Source of the DNA: Argyresthia goedartella
Taxonomy: Eukaryota; Arthropoda; Insecta; Lepidoptera; Argyresthiidae
Length of the DNA stretch: 64,000 nucleotides
NCBI GenBank assembly: GCA_949825045.1
Contig: OX463814.1
Span: 31,142,383 to 31,206,382, forward strand
Reading direction: 5' to 3'
Position numbers and translations under genes: made by a program. Below, piece by piece: positions 21,646 to 32,200 of the stretch. The notes below the pieces were generated by a model, which saw only the letters and a program-made list of their open reading frames with translations, was not told the origin of the DNA and searched no databases. Each line of letters starts with the position of its first letter. The stretch's first letter is position 1.

Positions 21646-24371
21646 CTGGAATTGATTAAAAAACTCTTTTATACATTGACGCCGTAAGAATTGAACGATG
21701 AGATTGAACTTACAGTGCATTTACTTTTAGATCTATGGCAGGTATTTGGAGCAGTCAGTTATTGCCGAAAATTGCACGAACTTTTACCAGCTAGTTTAAA
21801 AAAAGTTACGTCAAAGTAAAAAACGGTCAAGTGCGCGTCCAACTCGCGCATGAAAGGTTCCGTAACACCGTATAATGGTATGGATGGTGTGGAGTGAATA
21901 GTTTGGATTTTTCATACCAAAATGTTGTTTACAAAGCTATTGGAGCAGCTACTTTTACACTCCATGCTCGTTACCAGGTGCATTCATAAGTTTGTATGTT
22001 GTATTGAAAGAATTGTTGCATGGGAGCGCCATTAAATATTTATATTATTCTGTTTTTTAGTGTTTGTTGGATGTATTTTTGTTTCCGCTGTAACGGCAAC
22101 AAAAATACATCATGTGTGAAAATTTCATCTGTCTAACTATTACGGTTCATGAGATACAGGTCTGGTGACAGACGGACGGACGGATGCACTGACGGACTGC
22201 GGAGGCTTAGTAATAGACAATCCTGTTTGGCGACCTTCGGGTACGGGACCCTAAAAATCAACCTAAGTGCACGTTAACATAAGCGTCTTTTTATATTTTT
22301 GTGATTAATCTGGCTAGACATATTTTGCTGTACGTGACTGTTGATCTTTTAGGTCTCCTTATATCCATAGTAAATATAGCGGCATGAATCCACTCAAACT
22401 AAAGTATAATAATATTTCTGTTCACCTGTAATTCTTCAGTCGTTACGTCATTTATGTCTTCGGCATTGGTCAAGTTGATCATATAGTCGATAGATTTCTC
22501 TAGAACTTCGCTGCCAGAAAGACGTGGTCCGAAAAAATCCACAAAATTTACCAATCTGAAATAGAAATATCACTGCTTTTAAAAAAGCACCTCAATTATT
22601 GGGTGAATTTGATGACCTTTGTGGTGTTGTGGTCGAGGCTGTGCTTCACAAGCGAGAGGTCCTGGATTTGAATCCCGGCTGGGGAGAAAGAAAAATGTTA
22701 TTAAATATTTGAACGTTTTGTGTAGGTACATCTTTGTTAGATCAGCCAAGAGAAGTTTTTCCATACATAAATGATTGCTTTGTGTAATCTGGGAAAATAT
22801 GTATTTGATCACAAAATGACTGCTACTTTTGCCATCAAACAGCAACTATGTGTATGAATAATACTTATAACAGTTAATCAAATAAACCTTGTTCACATAC
22901 ATTAAGGTGACCTTACTTAGAACTACTTAATACCTTATACTATCTAATATCTATTTTTTCACAGCCTTGATTCTAAACCTTGTTTTAAAATAAAGTTTCC
23001 TAAATATTTTCATTGCCTACCGTATAATTTTCCTTTGTAACAATCACGGCGTACAGCGTAACCGATGAAGTCTTTGTCCACGGTCAGTAAAATATGGAGA
23101 TACAATTAAAGTATAATGTAATTTAGATTTTTTGGAGCTGTTTTTTTCCGGCTTCGTTGAATACTAAACTTAGTAACTTCTAATACAAAATTGCCACAAG
23201 CCCCAAAAGTTTAGTTAAATATGCAAAAGCAGAAAAATAAATACTCAAACATGAACTGATTCCAAATTACGGTTGATTGGTCCACACGTATAATGAAGAA
23301 TTTTATCAACAATAGGCGTTGCAAGTTATGACTTGCCACGCCTATTGTTGATAACATTCTTAGTACTTAGTACCTAACCACTAGAAAAAAACATAGCGTC
23401 ACCCAGAGTTATCTAATAGGCTCATAATAATATCTTTAGATAGATGGCAATGGACCCATTAACAAGCAAATAATTAGGTAGTTTTAAAAACTAAAAAAGT
23501 CGCATTTATTTGTCATGTCAAAACAAATTAAATGAGTCCAAACTTGAAGGAAGCCATTGAAGAGTTCCACTATTCACCTTTAGGTCCCATTATCAGTTCA
23601 GCTCGGTATCCTCACTAATCAATCAACTACTCACCGAGACCATTCTTAAGAGCCCAAACTCAAATTAAAAGAGCTTATGATATGTGTGTGTAGAAAAACT
23701 AGTGTATAAAACAGTATATAATTAGGCATTAAATGCCAAATGACATTAGAGGATCATTTCAAATTCCAAATGTCTTTATTACTGTAGATATCATTTTTTG
23801 CCACTTCTCTACATTGGACCTCTTTGGGAGAAGAAGGGCGTAGAAGGGTTGCATTATTTTACTACAGAGTTCCTGTGACCACCACCTGGCTCCATCGTCA
23901 GATTAGTTCAATGGTATAATAATATTGAATCGTCACCAAATTTACATAATTATTTCAAATTTTAGGGAAGTGGGTCTAATTTAACTTACAATATTTGTTT
24001 ATATTGTTAGTTACAGGTGAAGCTATTAAAAGCGTGTTAAAAAAGTATTGACTTGTCTGAACAAAAGTGGATGCAAATTATGGTCTCTGTTACATGTAAA
24101 TGTTACTTTGGTAAAGTAACATTCCTGCTTGGATTTTCCTAGCATTCTCTACTTACTCATTGTATGTCCTCCCTTTGAATTCGCCGTTCGTCACAAAGTC
24201 GATTATATAATTAACGACATTGCTATACGAGGCTATCTCATCAATTAGATCTTGATCCAGCTCGCAATAATCTAAGCAAGATTTCACCGGCGGAGGTTTC
24301 AGTAGCTTGGTCGCGGCGGCAAATGCCAGTACATTCGAAATTAGAAAAAGTTTAAGTAATAATCGCATCAT
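20551..24371 (-). CDS. CPQ: Carboxypeptidase Q (M28 zinc peptidase), three coding exons
   Basis: Exons on the minus strand: 24371-24157, 22555-22426 and 21645-20551, total 1440 nt, 479 residues; human CPQ has 472. The start (MMRLLLKLFLISNVLAFAAA) is a signal peptide, so the enzyme should be secreted or lysosomal and trim dipeptides. Zinc site, by analogy with the family: H296 and D308 in GHIDSWDVGQGAMDDGG, E342/E343 in WTAEEFG, D370 in MESDEGTF, H440/H441 in YHHTEAD. All are present. Splice sites: GTAAGT donor and TTTCAG acceptor for intron 1, GTGAAC donor and TTCCAG acceptor for intron 2. The frame joins exactly (TYNE-LVNFVDFFGPRLSGS, then EELQ-VPHWLRG). Introns hold a SINE and other repeats. 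This is the only complete host gene here. Confidence 0.93.
21816..22258 (+). repeat. Lepidoptera-type interspersed repeat, copy 1
   Basis: It starts near ACGGTCAAGTGCGCGTCC and ends GGGTACGGGACCCTAAAAA, with GACGGACGGACGGATG inside. The same blocks in reverse order are at 60381-60750, and a partial 3' end is at 61106-61172. It sits in CPQ intron 2, antisense to the gene. I know this end sequence as a very common moth repeat; its class is uncertain. Confidence 0.7.
22426..22555 (-). CDS. CPQ: CPQ exon 2
   Basis: 130 nt. The acceptor ATTTCAG precedes 22555 and the donor GTGAAC follows 22426. It encodes 'LVNFVDFFGPRLSGSEVLEKSI', where GPRLSGS is a hallmark of the family, and ends on a codon boundary after EELQ. 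Confidence 0.9.
22600..22690 (+). repeat. tRNA-derived SINE head
   Basis: TTGTGGTCGAGGCTGTG (A-box-like) and CTGGATTTGAATCCCGGC (B-box) are spaced as in a tRNA, followed by an A-rich run. It lies in CPQ intron 1, antisense to the gene. Confidence 0.6.
23303..23354. repeat. 24-bp inverted repeat with four-base loop in CPQ intron 1
   Basis: Arms 23303-23326 and 23331-23354 (TTATCAACAATAGGCGTTGC...) pair with one mismatch around TATG. Confidence 0.88.
23762..23875 (-). repeat. LINE 3'-end fragment in CPQ intron 1
   Basis: The reverse complement carries TTCTACGCCCTTCTTCTCCC, GGTCCAATGTAGAGAAG and ATCTACAGTAATAAAG, shared with 10080-10256. The sequence after the signal differs from the heptamer tail seen there. 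Confidence 0.55.
24157..24371 (-). CDS. CPQ: CPQ exon 1 (signal peptide and N-terminus)
   Basis: It encodes 71 residues plus two bases of codon 72. The donor is ATGA|GTAAGT with the exon ending at 24157. Two ATGs stand side by side; either would give a signal peptide. 'EIASYSNVVNYIIDF' matches the family's pre-catalytic helix. Confidence 0.9.
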
Positions 24372-25192
24372 ATTATTACGAGATGATCGACCTCCCTTTG
24401 CAGACCGTAGGACACTTCTCCAATACGGCGGGGCTATTACCTATTTAAAAGAAATTCTTAAATTGATATTGTATGATTATAATTGTACTTGTATGCTCAC
24501 GGACAAGGTACGGCGCGTCGGCCGAGGGCACTGCGATATCAAACTTTTATTTACATTTTATTATTGAGTGATATTTGATGATGTTTGGTTATGGCATGTA
24601 TCGGTCGACATTAAATGACAGGAGGTTGTTGAGTATTGGCGCTGGAATTATCATTATTTGATCTGCTATCAACAGAGTTACTTCTGCCTCTTTGTACAAA
24701 CAGACTAGGATGGAAGACTATTTGCACAAGAGTCTTGCTTCCAGTAATATCTGGGTTGTGTTGTGTAGCCAGGTTGTTGTGGTTGGATTTGGATGAGATG
24801 TAGGAGTTGGTATCAGTTATCGCATAGATTATCATTTGGTAGTTTTTATTTTGGCACTATGGCAACACTCCTGGAATCGTACCAAAAGTCATGATGGCTG
24901 AGGACCTGTTTGTAGGTTAGGACGCAGCCATAAAAATACAAATTATTTGGTGGGTAGGTGCACAAAAAGGGTTCTACTAATGATGTTTCTGAAGCCCTGA
25001 TTTTACTGTTGTAGTTGGTTTTGTACTTGGATAACACTCCTACAGTGGTCTTTAGCACTTCTTCATCACTTTGGAGTAATTTTTGGGTACATAACTGTTA
25101 TTTGGGCTTAAAAAAACTTGTTAAATATTTGGGATCACAAGAGCACTGGTTGACAGTTAACAGCAGAAAAAAGATTAAACTGATCTGAGTGA
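24372..25192. other. Upstream region of CPQ; no gene recognised
   Basis: It should hold the CPQ promoter near 24372-24600, but no TATA or initiator stands out. Minus-strand frames at 24611-24835 and 24846-25058 have no family resemblance; the stretch could be decayed mobile DNA. Confidence 0.4.
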
Positions 25193-27238
25193 GCTGTCGT
25201 CTGTAGTGAGCCCGTTGATGAAAAAGTCCAGCATTTCCAATCGATTGTCCTGAGTTTGTTCGACAAACATGCTCCTGTAAAAAAGGTTAGGGTCAAACAT
25301 CTCCCTGCGCCCTGGCTTACTGACACCATCAAGGGTCTGATGGCCCAGAGAAACCGTGCCAAATGTAGATATAAGAAGGATCCGACGGACGATAATCTCC
25401 TTACATACAAACGTCTCCGTAATCGTTGCACCCGTCTTTGTCGAGATGCCAAACGCCGCCATATCTACGAGAGTATTGAGAGTTACACTCCTGCACAGGT
25501 TTGGAAGTTCCTGAAGACCCTCGGTGTTGGTAAGTCCCAGGACGCAGTAACCGGTAGTGTCGACCTCAACGGTCTCAACAAATTCTTTGCTGTCTCCCCC
25601 GTCGTGATGGACTCCCCTGTCAAGGATGCTACCATTCGTTACTTGCGCACCAGAAAGACATCCAGTAGCTTACCTTTCAACCTCAGGTCTGTCGGAGTTG
25701 GCGCAGTAAAGAAGGCTTTTCTAGCAATATCGTCAAAGGCTATAGGTGATGACAAGATCTGCTTTCAGATGCTTTTCAGTGTACTTGATCATTTGTTACA
25801 ACCCATAACGCATATAATCAATGCGTCGCTGAGCGAGTACTGCTTCCCAAGCCAGTGGAAAAGAGCATTAGTGTTACCCCTACCTAAAACGTCTAACCCG
25901 TCCTCCTTCAAAGAGTTCCGTCCCATTTCCATCCTACCAATCCTTTCCAAAATCCTTGAATCAATTGTCCACACCCAGCTGTCCTCGTACCTTTCCTCCA
26001 TGAATTTACTGAACCCTTTTCAGTCTGGTTTTAGACCGGGGCATAGCACCACCACAGCACTACTCAAGGTAACTGACGATATCCAACTGGCAATGGATAA
26101 GAAGCAGCTGACAGTCCTGACTCTCCTAGACTTTAGCAGCGCCTTCAACTGCGTCGACTTCGATATACTTGTTGAAATCTTAAAATCGCTTAACGTCTCT
26201 TCACACTCGGCTCGCTGGTTTGACTCTTACTTGAGAGACCGCCAGCAGCGCATCAAGTCTGAAGAGGTCACTACAGAATGGTGCAAGCTCTCTACAGGTG
26301 TTCCGCAGGGTGGCATCCTTTCCCCTCTTCTCTTCTCAGTTTTCATCCATTCCATCTCGGATGTATTGTCTTCCTCGTATCATCTTTATGCAGATGACCT
26401 TCAAATTTATCGGCATTTTCCCCTGTGTGATCTGACTTCGACTGTTGAGGCTTTGAATGCTGACCTCGACAACATCAGGAAATGGTCTCTTTCGTATGGG
26501 CTATTAGTCAACCCGGACAAGTCTCAGGTGATGATACTAGGTACACGGCACTTACTTGATTTGTTGCAGAATAAGTCCGTTGATCCCGTTCTATTTGACG
26601 GTACCATTGTCAAGTATAGCGAGAAAGCCAAAAATCTTGGCGTTGTTTTTGACAATCTATTATCCTGGTCGCCCCATGTTTGTGAGGTCAGCAGACGAGT
26701 CTTTGCATCCTTTCATTCTCTTCGGCGTTTGCAGTTCTTCCTGCCTAGGCAGACTAAAATCATGCTAGCTCAGACCCTTCTTCTGCCTTTAATAGACTAC
26801 GCCGATGTTTGCTGGGCCAGTGCGAACGAAGATCTACTGAACAAACTCGAGCGACTCCAAAATCTCGGGATTCGGTTTATTTTCGGACTTCGTAAGTACG
26901 ACCACGTGTCCCAATATCGTAGGGAATTAGGCTGGCTCCCGATCCGACTTCGTCGTGATATGCACATTCTCTCCTTCCTCTTCAATATTTTGAGAAATCC
27001 GTGCTACCCTGCATATCTTCGTGAACGTTTTGAGTATCTTTTCTCGGGGGATAGACTTCGGAGATCTCACACGGTATCACTTTTGTCAATTCCTCAGCAC
27101 AACACTGTTGCTTACGAGCACTCGTTTAGGTTAAGGGCAATACGTTTGTGGAATGCACTTCCTTGCGCTGTAAGGGATTGCAAATCCTTGGTCACTTTCA
27201 AGAAAAAATTGAAACAGCATCTCCTCTCTTCCGAATAG
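25193..27238 (+). CDS. LINE reverse transcriptase (truncated ORF2)
   Basis: The open frame enters from the truncation point and ends at 27238. Numbering from 25256, motifs are 'KTSNPSSFKEFRPISILPILSK', 'NPFQSGFRPGHSTTTALL', first aspartate in TLLDFSSAFNCVD (D292), STGVPQGGILSPLLF, and the catalytic box LYADDLQIY (377-385). The C-terminal 'LGVVFDNLLSWSPHV' and 'RLWNALPCAVRDCKSLVTFKKKLK' blocks are typical of jockey-like RTs. There is no natural start codon in the truncated copy, so translation is unlikely. Confidence 0.9.
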   Translation, partial: AVVCSEPVDEKVQHFQSIVLSLFDKHAPVKKVRVKHLPAPWLTDTIKGLMAQRNRAKCRYKKDPTDDNLLTYKRLRNRCTRLCRDAKRRHIYESIESYTPAQVWKFLKTLGVGKSQDAVTGSVDLNGLNKFFAVSPVVMDSPVKDATIRYLRTRKTSSSLPFNLRSVGVGAVKKAFLAISSKAIGDDKICFQMLFSVLDHLLQPITHIINASLSEYCFPSQWKRALVLPLPKTSNPSSFKEFRPISILPILSKILESIVHTQLSSYLSSMNLLNPFQSGFRPGHSTTTALLKVTDDIQLAMDKKQLTVLTLLDFSSAFNCVDFDILVEILKSLNVSSHSARWFDSYLRDRQQRIKSEEVTTEWCKLSTGVPQGGILSPLLFSVFIHSISDVLSSSYHLYADDLQIYRHFPLCDLTSTVEALNADLDNIRKWSLSYGLLVNPDKSQVMILGTRHLLDLLQNKSVDPVLFDGTIVKYSEKAKNLGVVFDNLLSWSPHVCEVSRRVFASFHSLRRLQFFLPRQTKIMLAQTLLLPLIDYADVCWASANEDLLNKLERLQNLGIRFIFGLRKYDHVSQYRRELGWLPIRLRRDMHILSFLFNILRNPCYPAYLRERFEYLFSGDRLRRSHTVSLLSIPQHNTVAYEHSFRLRAIRLWNALPCAVRDCKSLVTFKKKLKQHLLSSE

Positions 27239-27535
27239 TGGGTATCTCATAGTATTTATGTATATCTATTTATTTATTGTATTCTATTTACTTATTTTGT
27301 AGTAATTACGTAGGGTGTATTGTGATTTATTTGATAGTATATTTATTTTATTTATTTCTTTTAACTCTTAATTGTACACTAGGACTACCTCTCTATATTT
27401 TATTTTTCTCTTTTCTTCACAGGTTAGCTGTAAGAAATTTCTTTTTAGAAATAAGCTCACCTTTGCATACTGTTTCTGTTATAATTTCCACTGTGTTTTC
27501 TGTGCAATAAAGGATTATTATTATTATTATTATTA
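25193..27535 (+). mobile_element. 5'-truncated LINE with intact reverse transcriptase
   Basis: Homology to the family begins at about 25193, inside the linker between endonuclease and RT, and runs to a tail of (ATT)n after GCAATAAAGG at about 27503-27535. Family members or pieces occur at 11056-11545, 37885-38225, 44860-45057 and 52987-54235. The RT frame has no stop, so the copy is young, but with no endonuclease or promoter it is dead on arrival. Confidence 0.9.
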
Positions 27536-27539
27536 AACT

Positions 27540-28693
27540 ATGACACTGTACATATGTGTAACATACCATCGATATAAATACTAAGGATAGGCCTTCCAGT
27601 ACTAAATTTCTTACCATTTTGAGGCTAAGAAAAATAGCGCCCCTGTCGGAATTCGTCGGAACCAAGACAGTACGAAAAATTGTAACGGCGTCACGGTCGG
27701 TCACGTTCCGATTTGTGGTGTATAGACACAATATTAGGAAAGTTGATCTACGGATAACTCTCAAATACCCGGTGACTTTTAATCGGTGATTAGGAGTAGA
27801 AATAAAATATATCTAGCTAAAATTTTACTTAAGGGGCGAGGTCTCACGCAATTAGCTCATGTTTAATTAATAAAAAGTTGAAACATAATTAAATAGGCAT
27901 ATTAATTTTTGTCTTTGCCGTTAATTTATGAAAGAGGATGTAAGCTCACAGATACACATTAGTAGCGTGACTTGGAATTTAAGATCTTGATTTTAATTTA
28001 TAAGTAATAAACTACCTAATCATAGAAAAAGTTATGAATTAGTTAGGGGGGGGGGGGTAACCAAATGACATTACGAATAGTAATCTAATGACATTACGAA
28101 TAGTAATCTTGACATTACGAATAGAAAAATAACCAAATCGGATCGTTTTTCAAATATAGGAAGCGGGCAGTTTCACTGTGCGTCGCGCGTCGCTACAAAG
28201 TTACGTCAGTCGAATGGTTGATTTTCGTTTGAGGATTTTTTCGAGATTAATATTTTATAGATAATCAATTTAAAGCCAATTGTAAATTTAAAGTAATTGA
28301 AAATATAATATTTACTTGTGATACGACACTCCCTGTTTTTGTGTTATGCGATTTGGGTATGATTTACACCTTTTTACGTCGCAGGTCACCATTTTTGTTT
28401 TTGCTGCCGATATGTCAATCAGCTGTCACCGTCCAAGCGCGACTGATTGCAAACAGTCCAATTTTCCCGATTTTGTACTGTTTTTGTAGCGACACTTTCA
28501 AGCGCTCCGTGCCCTGACCCTATTATTCAAGTCTGTGGGGAAATTGAAAATTTGCAGCTGTTTTTATTAATTTTGCTGTGGATATGTTAAGACTTTTGCT
28601 CCGGATAGGTCAAATATTCAATAAAATATTGCCGTAAATTAAATCGGTTCTAGTTTCACGGCTTTCTAATATGTGATGGCAGTGGTAGAAGTT
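27540..28693. other. Non-coding sequence with a G12 tract and a short tandem repeat
   Basis: No gene seen. A run of twelve G lies at 28046-28057, followed at about 28066-28125 by three copies of a unit containing GACATTACGAATAGTAATCT. The rest is AT-rich. Confidence 0.5.
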
Positions 28694-28698
28694 AGCCC

Positions 28699-28973
28699 TG
28701 AAAATGGGTGCCCCAAATAATAGGTGTTTAGTTTTATCTGAAGATATTTAATTCGGTTTGTACAAGGTATTCGCAGCTCGGGCTCTAATGCGAGAATGGT
28801 GGTTAAATCGAGTTGAACGGAATTTATAAGATATGGTTAATTAGCGCCATCTAGCCTTTATTAGTCGAACCACCTCTAAAGGTATTGATTTAGGGTATAG
28901 TTGTGGGTGAGGTGGTTCGTACTATGGAAGACTAGATGGCGCTGTACATTGATGCTATGATGTCATTTTGACA
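28699..28973 (-). repeat. BEL/Pao 3' LTR
   Basis: Its inner part holds a long imperfect inverted repeat: AGCGCCATCTA (28843-28853) against TAGATGGCGCT (28933-28943), with GAACCACCTC against GAGGTGGTTC inside. Confidence 0.93.
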
Positions 28974-29243
28974 TACTCCAGAGCGCCTAAACTCTACTAG
29001 GTATACAAATATAACTGTAATTTATGAATGTGACTAGCTAATTTATTAATAGATTTATGTATACTCCTAGCGTTCTGTTTTAGTTACCTACCTAGAAAGA
29101 TTCTAGATCTTATGAAGAAAACACAAGAGAAGTATTTTTTTATTAAGTAGGCAGTAGTTAATTAGGTTACATTTCACTTGTTTGTGTAATAAAGTGATTA
29201 ATTAATTATATAGTCCCTGTCTACCTACACTGATTACTTAGAA

Positions 29244-32200
29244 CTAATAGTCGGTATCTGACAGAGAAATAGGTAAGGGGCAAATATTATTGAAGGCTCG
29301 TTTGATAAGGCCTTTTGTTGTTTGGATGACGGCGACCCTCGTTTCGCCATCTTGACCGTCTTGTGTCTTCGCGATGCGTCCCAACTTCCACTGGCAGGGT
29401 GGTAAGCGATCGTCCTTCACCAGCACGATTGAGCCGACGGTGAGGTTAGGTCCCTTTGTGCTCCTCCACTTGCACCTCTGCTGTAGGAGACCCAGGTACT
29501 CTCGAGACCACCGCTTCCAGAAGTCCTGTTGTATCTGTTGGAGTTGTTGGAAGTGATTTAACTTATTCCTTGATACATCTTGGTATTCGTAGTCCGCCAG
29601 AGACGTGTACGATCTACCGATCAGAAAGTGAGCTGGCGTAAGAATGGGAAAATCATCATTATTAGCATTAGGTATGGGACACAATGGGCGCGAGTTTAAT
29701 ATTGCCTCAATTTGAGTAAGAACCGTAGAGAATTCTTCAAATGTTAATAAGGCTTGACTTAATACCCTCTTAAGATGAAGCTTACAGCTGCCAATTGCAG
29801 CTTCATGTAGGCCGCCTAGATGCGGGCTGTAGGGGGGTAAGAATTTCCAGGAAATACCTTCGTTTGCAAGGAAGTTGGTAAGTTCGCTAAAATTTTCGTT
29901 TAGGTATCTGTATAGTTCTACTAAATCATTATTTGCTCCACGGAATGTGGTCGAGTTGTCACTTACCATTTGACTTGGTTTACCTCTTCTGCATATGAAT
30001 CGCCGGAAGGCGGCAATAAAGGCTTGTGATTCTAAACCTGAAACCAACTCAATGTGAACTGCCCTTGTCGATGAGCAAACAAACATAGCTATCCAACATT
30101 TGTAAGACTTGAAACCACGCCCCCTTCTATCTCGAATTGAATAGGGCCCAGCATAATCACAAAATGTTGTGTGGAATGGCGGTGAAGGAGTAGTTCTTAT
30201 TGTAGGTAGTTGACCCATAATGGGTACGTGTATGAGTGGTTTTGCTTTGAAACATGTAACGCATTTGTGTACAATTTTGTTAGCCAGACCTTTTCCATTT
30301 AATGGCCAGTACTGCTCTCTCATGCATGCTAGCAGTAGCTGTGGACCACAATGGAAGAGTTTGATATGCATGTTTCTCATTATAGTTTCAGTGAGTATGT
30401 GTTTTGGATGCAAAATTATAGGATGTTTTTTAGTTTCGGGAATGTTTGATAGGTTTAACCTTCCTCCAACTTTCAACAGGCCATCTTCAAAAAACGGGTT
30501 AAGGCATTTAATATTTGATGACGTTGGTATTGATTTATTCTGACTTAAAAGTTTGTATTCAATAGGTAGTGATGTTATTTGTGCGCGCATAATTAGTTTA
30601 TGCATCGAATCATTTAATTCTTGAACGGACAGCGGTCCGCTTATTTTATTACAAGGATTTTGTAGGTTATTGATGAATCGCAGAGTATAGGCAAACACTC
30701 GCGATAATTTTTTGTCGTTTGAATATTTATGAAACAATTTATCTATGAAATTATTCTCGATGTTTGTTGGGTTAACTAAGGATATAGTTTGTTCTGTGTC
30801 CTTTGTTTGTATTTGTGTGTTAGTTTGATTGTGCAGAGGCCACTGCGCCGTTTGACCAGATAGCCAGGCGGGACCCGACCACCACAGATTGCTTTTTCTT
30901 AATATATGAGGTTGAATTCCTCTCGATATAATGTCAGCTGGATTTTCAGCCGAACACACCCAATGCCAGTCTTCGATCTTGGTTAATCTCTGAATTTCCG
31001 CTACTCTGTTACTGATGAAAGTACCTAGTTTAGGTGGCGGTGTTTTTATCCACGCCAATACCACCTGTGAGTCAGACCATAGGTATATTTTACTGACTCG
31101 TTTGGCAAGGTTATTGCCTTGTGATTCCATTACTTGTGATAACAATACCGCCGCGCGTAATTCTAAGCGGGGTATTGTTTCCTCTCTAGCAATTCTAGAC
31201 TTTGTGCATAACAAATGCACCTGTATATTACCTAAATTATCAATGGAACGTAAATAAATTGCAATTCCGTAACATGTTTTTGAACTATCTGCAAACCCAT
31301 GCAGTTCTAGTGTTACGTAATTGTTTATGATTGTGCGTCTCGGTATGGATAGATTGTTTAAAGAAAATAGACTCCTATAGTAAGATATCCATTCTCTTGT
31401 TAAAGCGGGCGATAGGGTTTCGTCCCATGAAGTTTTATCCTGCCATAGTTTTTTAATAAAACATTTAGCTGTCACTAAAACGGGACTAATTAAGCCCGTA
31501 GGATCATAGATAGCTGAAATTATAGACAGGACCTTTCTTTTCGTAAGTCGATCTGGCATTGGTTGTTCTTTGAATGAGAATTGTAAACAATCTGTGTGGC
31601 TGCACCATGTGATACCTAATAGTTTGTGTGTGTTATTTCCGCTCTCGGTCGGATTTGTTGAGTCGGTGTTACATACCCTTTTTAATATGGTTTTTGAGTT
31701 CGACTTCCATTTTCGTAGATTGAAGCAGGCTGTACGCAGGATGGCCGCTACTTGCGTTGCTGTCTCGATTAGCGCTGCTTCGTCGTCGCCTCCATAGATC
31801 CAGTCATCGTAGTAGAATGAACCTTTTATTGCTTCGGCTGCTGTAGGGTATTTACCTTCGAATTCGGTTGCTAGCTGCAGTAGGCATCTCGTGGCTATGT
31901 AGGGGGCCGCCTTCAAGCCAAAACTGAGAGTAGTTAATGTGTAGGTACGTAGAGGATCGGTTGAGTTTTCCCTCCATAGTATATTTTGTAGGTTTTGTTG
32001 TGATTGATCAATATTGACCTGGCAAAACATTTTCTGTATATCTGCATTTACTACAAATTTGTAAGTTCTAAATCTTACTAGTATATTGATTAGGCTATCT
32101 TGAAATATCGTACCCTTATATTGAATATCGTTAAGCGATTTTCCAGTGTCTGTTGGACATGATGCGTCAAAGACAACCCTCACTGGGGTTGATAATTTTT

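Noticed and set aside
21646..21720. N-terminal extension of the large CPQ reading frame (MHCKFNLIVQF...)
   Set aside because: A TTCCAG acceptor and exact family homology starting at VPHW show that this is intron read-through.
24611..25058. Two minus-strand frames upstream of CPQ
   Set aside because: Low-complexity asparagine/serine-rich reading and no motif; could not be tied to CPQ or to an element.
28066..28125. Possible CRISPR-like array
   Set aside because: Three near-contiguous units without unique spacers in a eukaryotic sequence; a simple tandem repeat.
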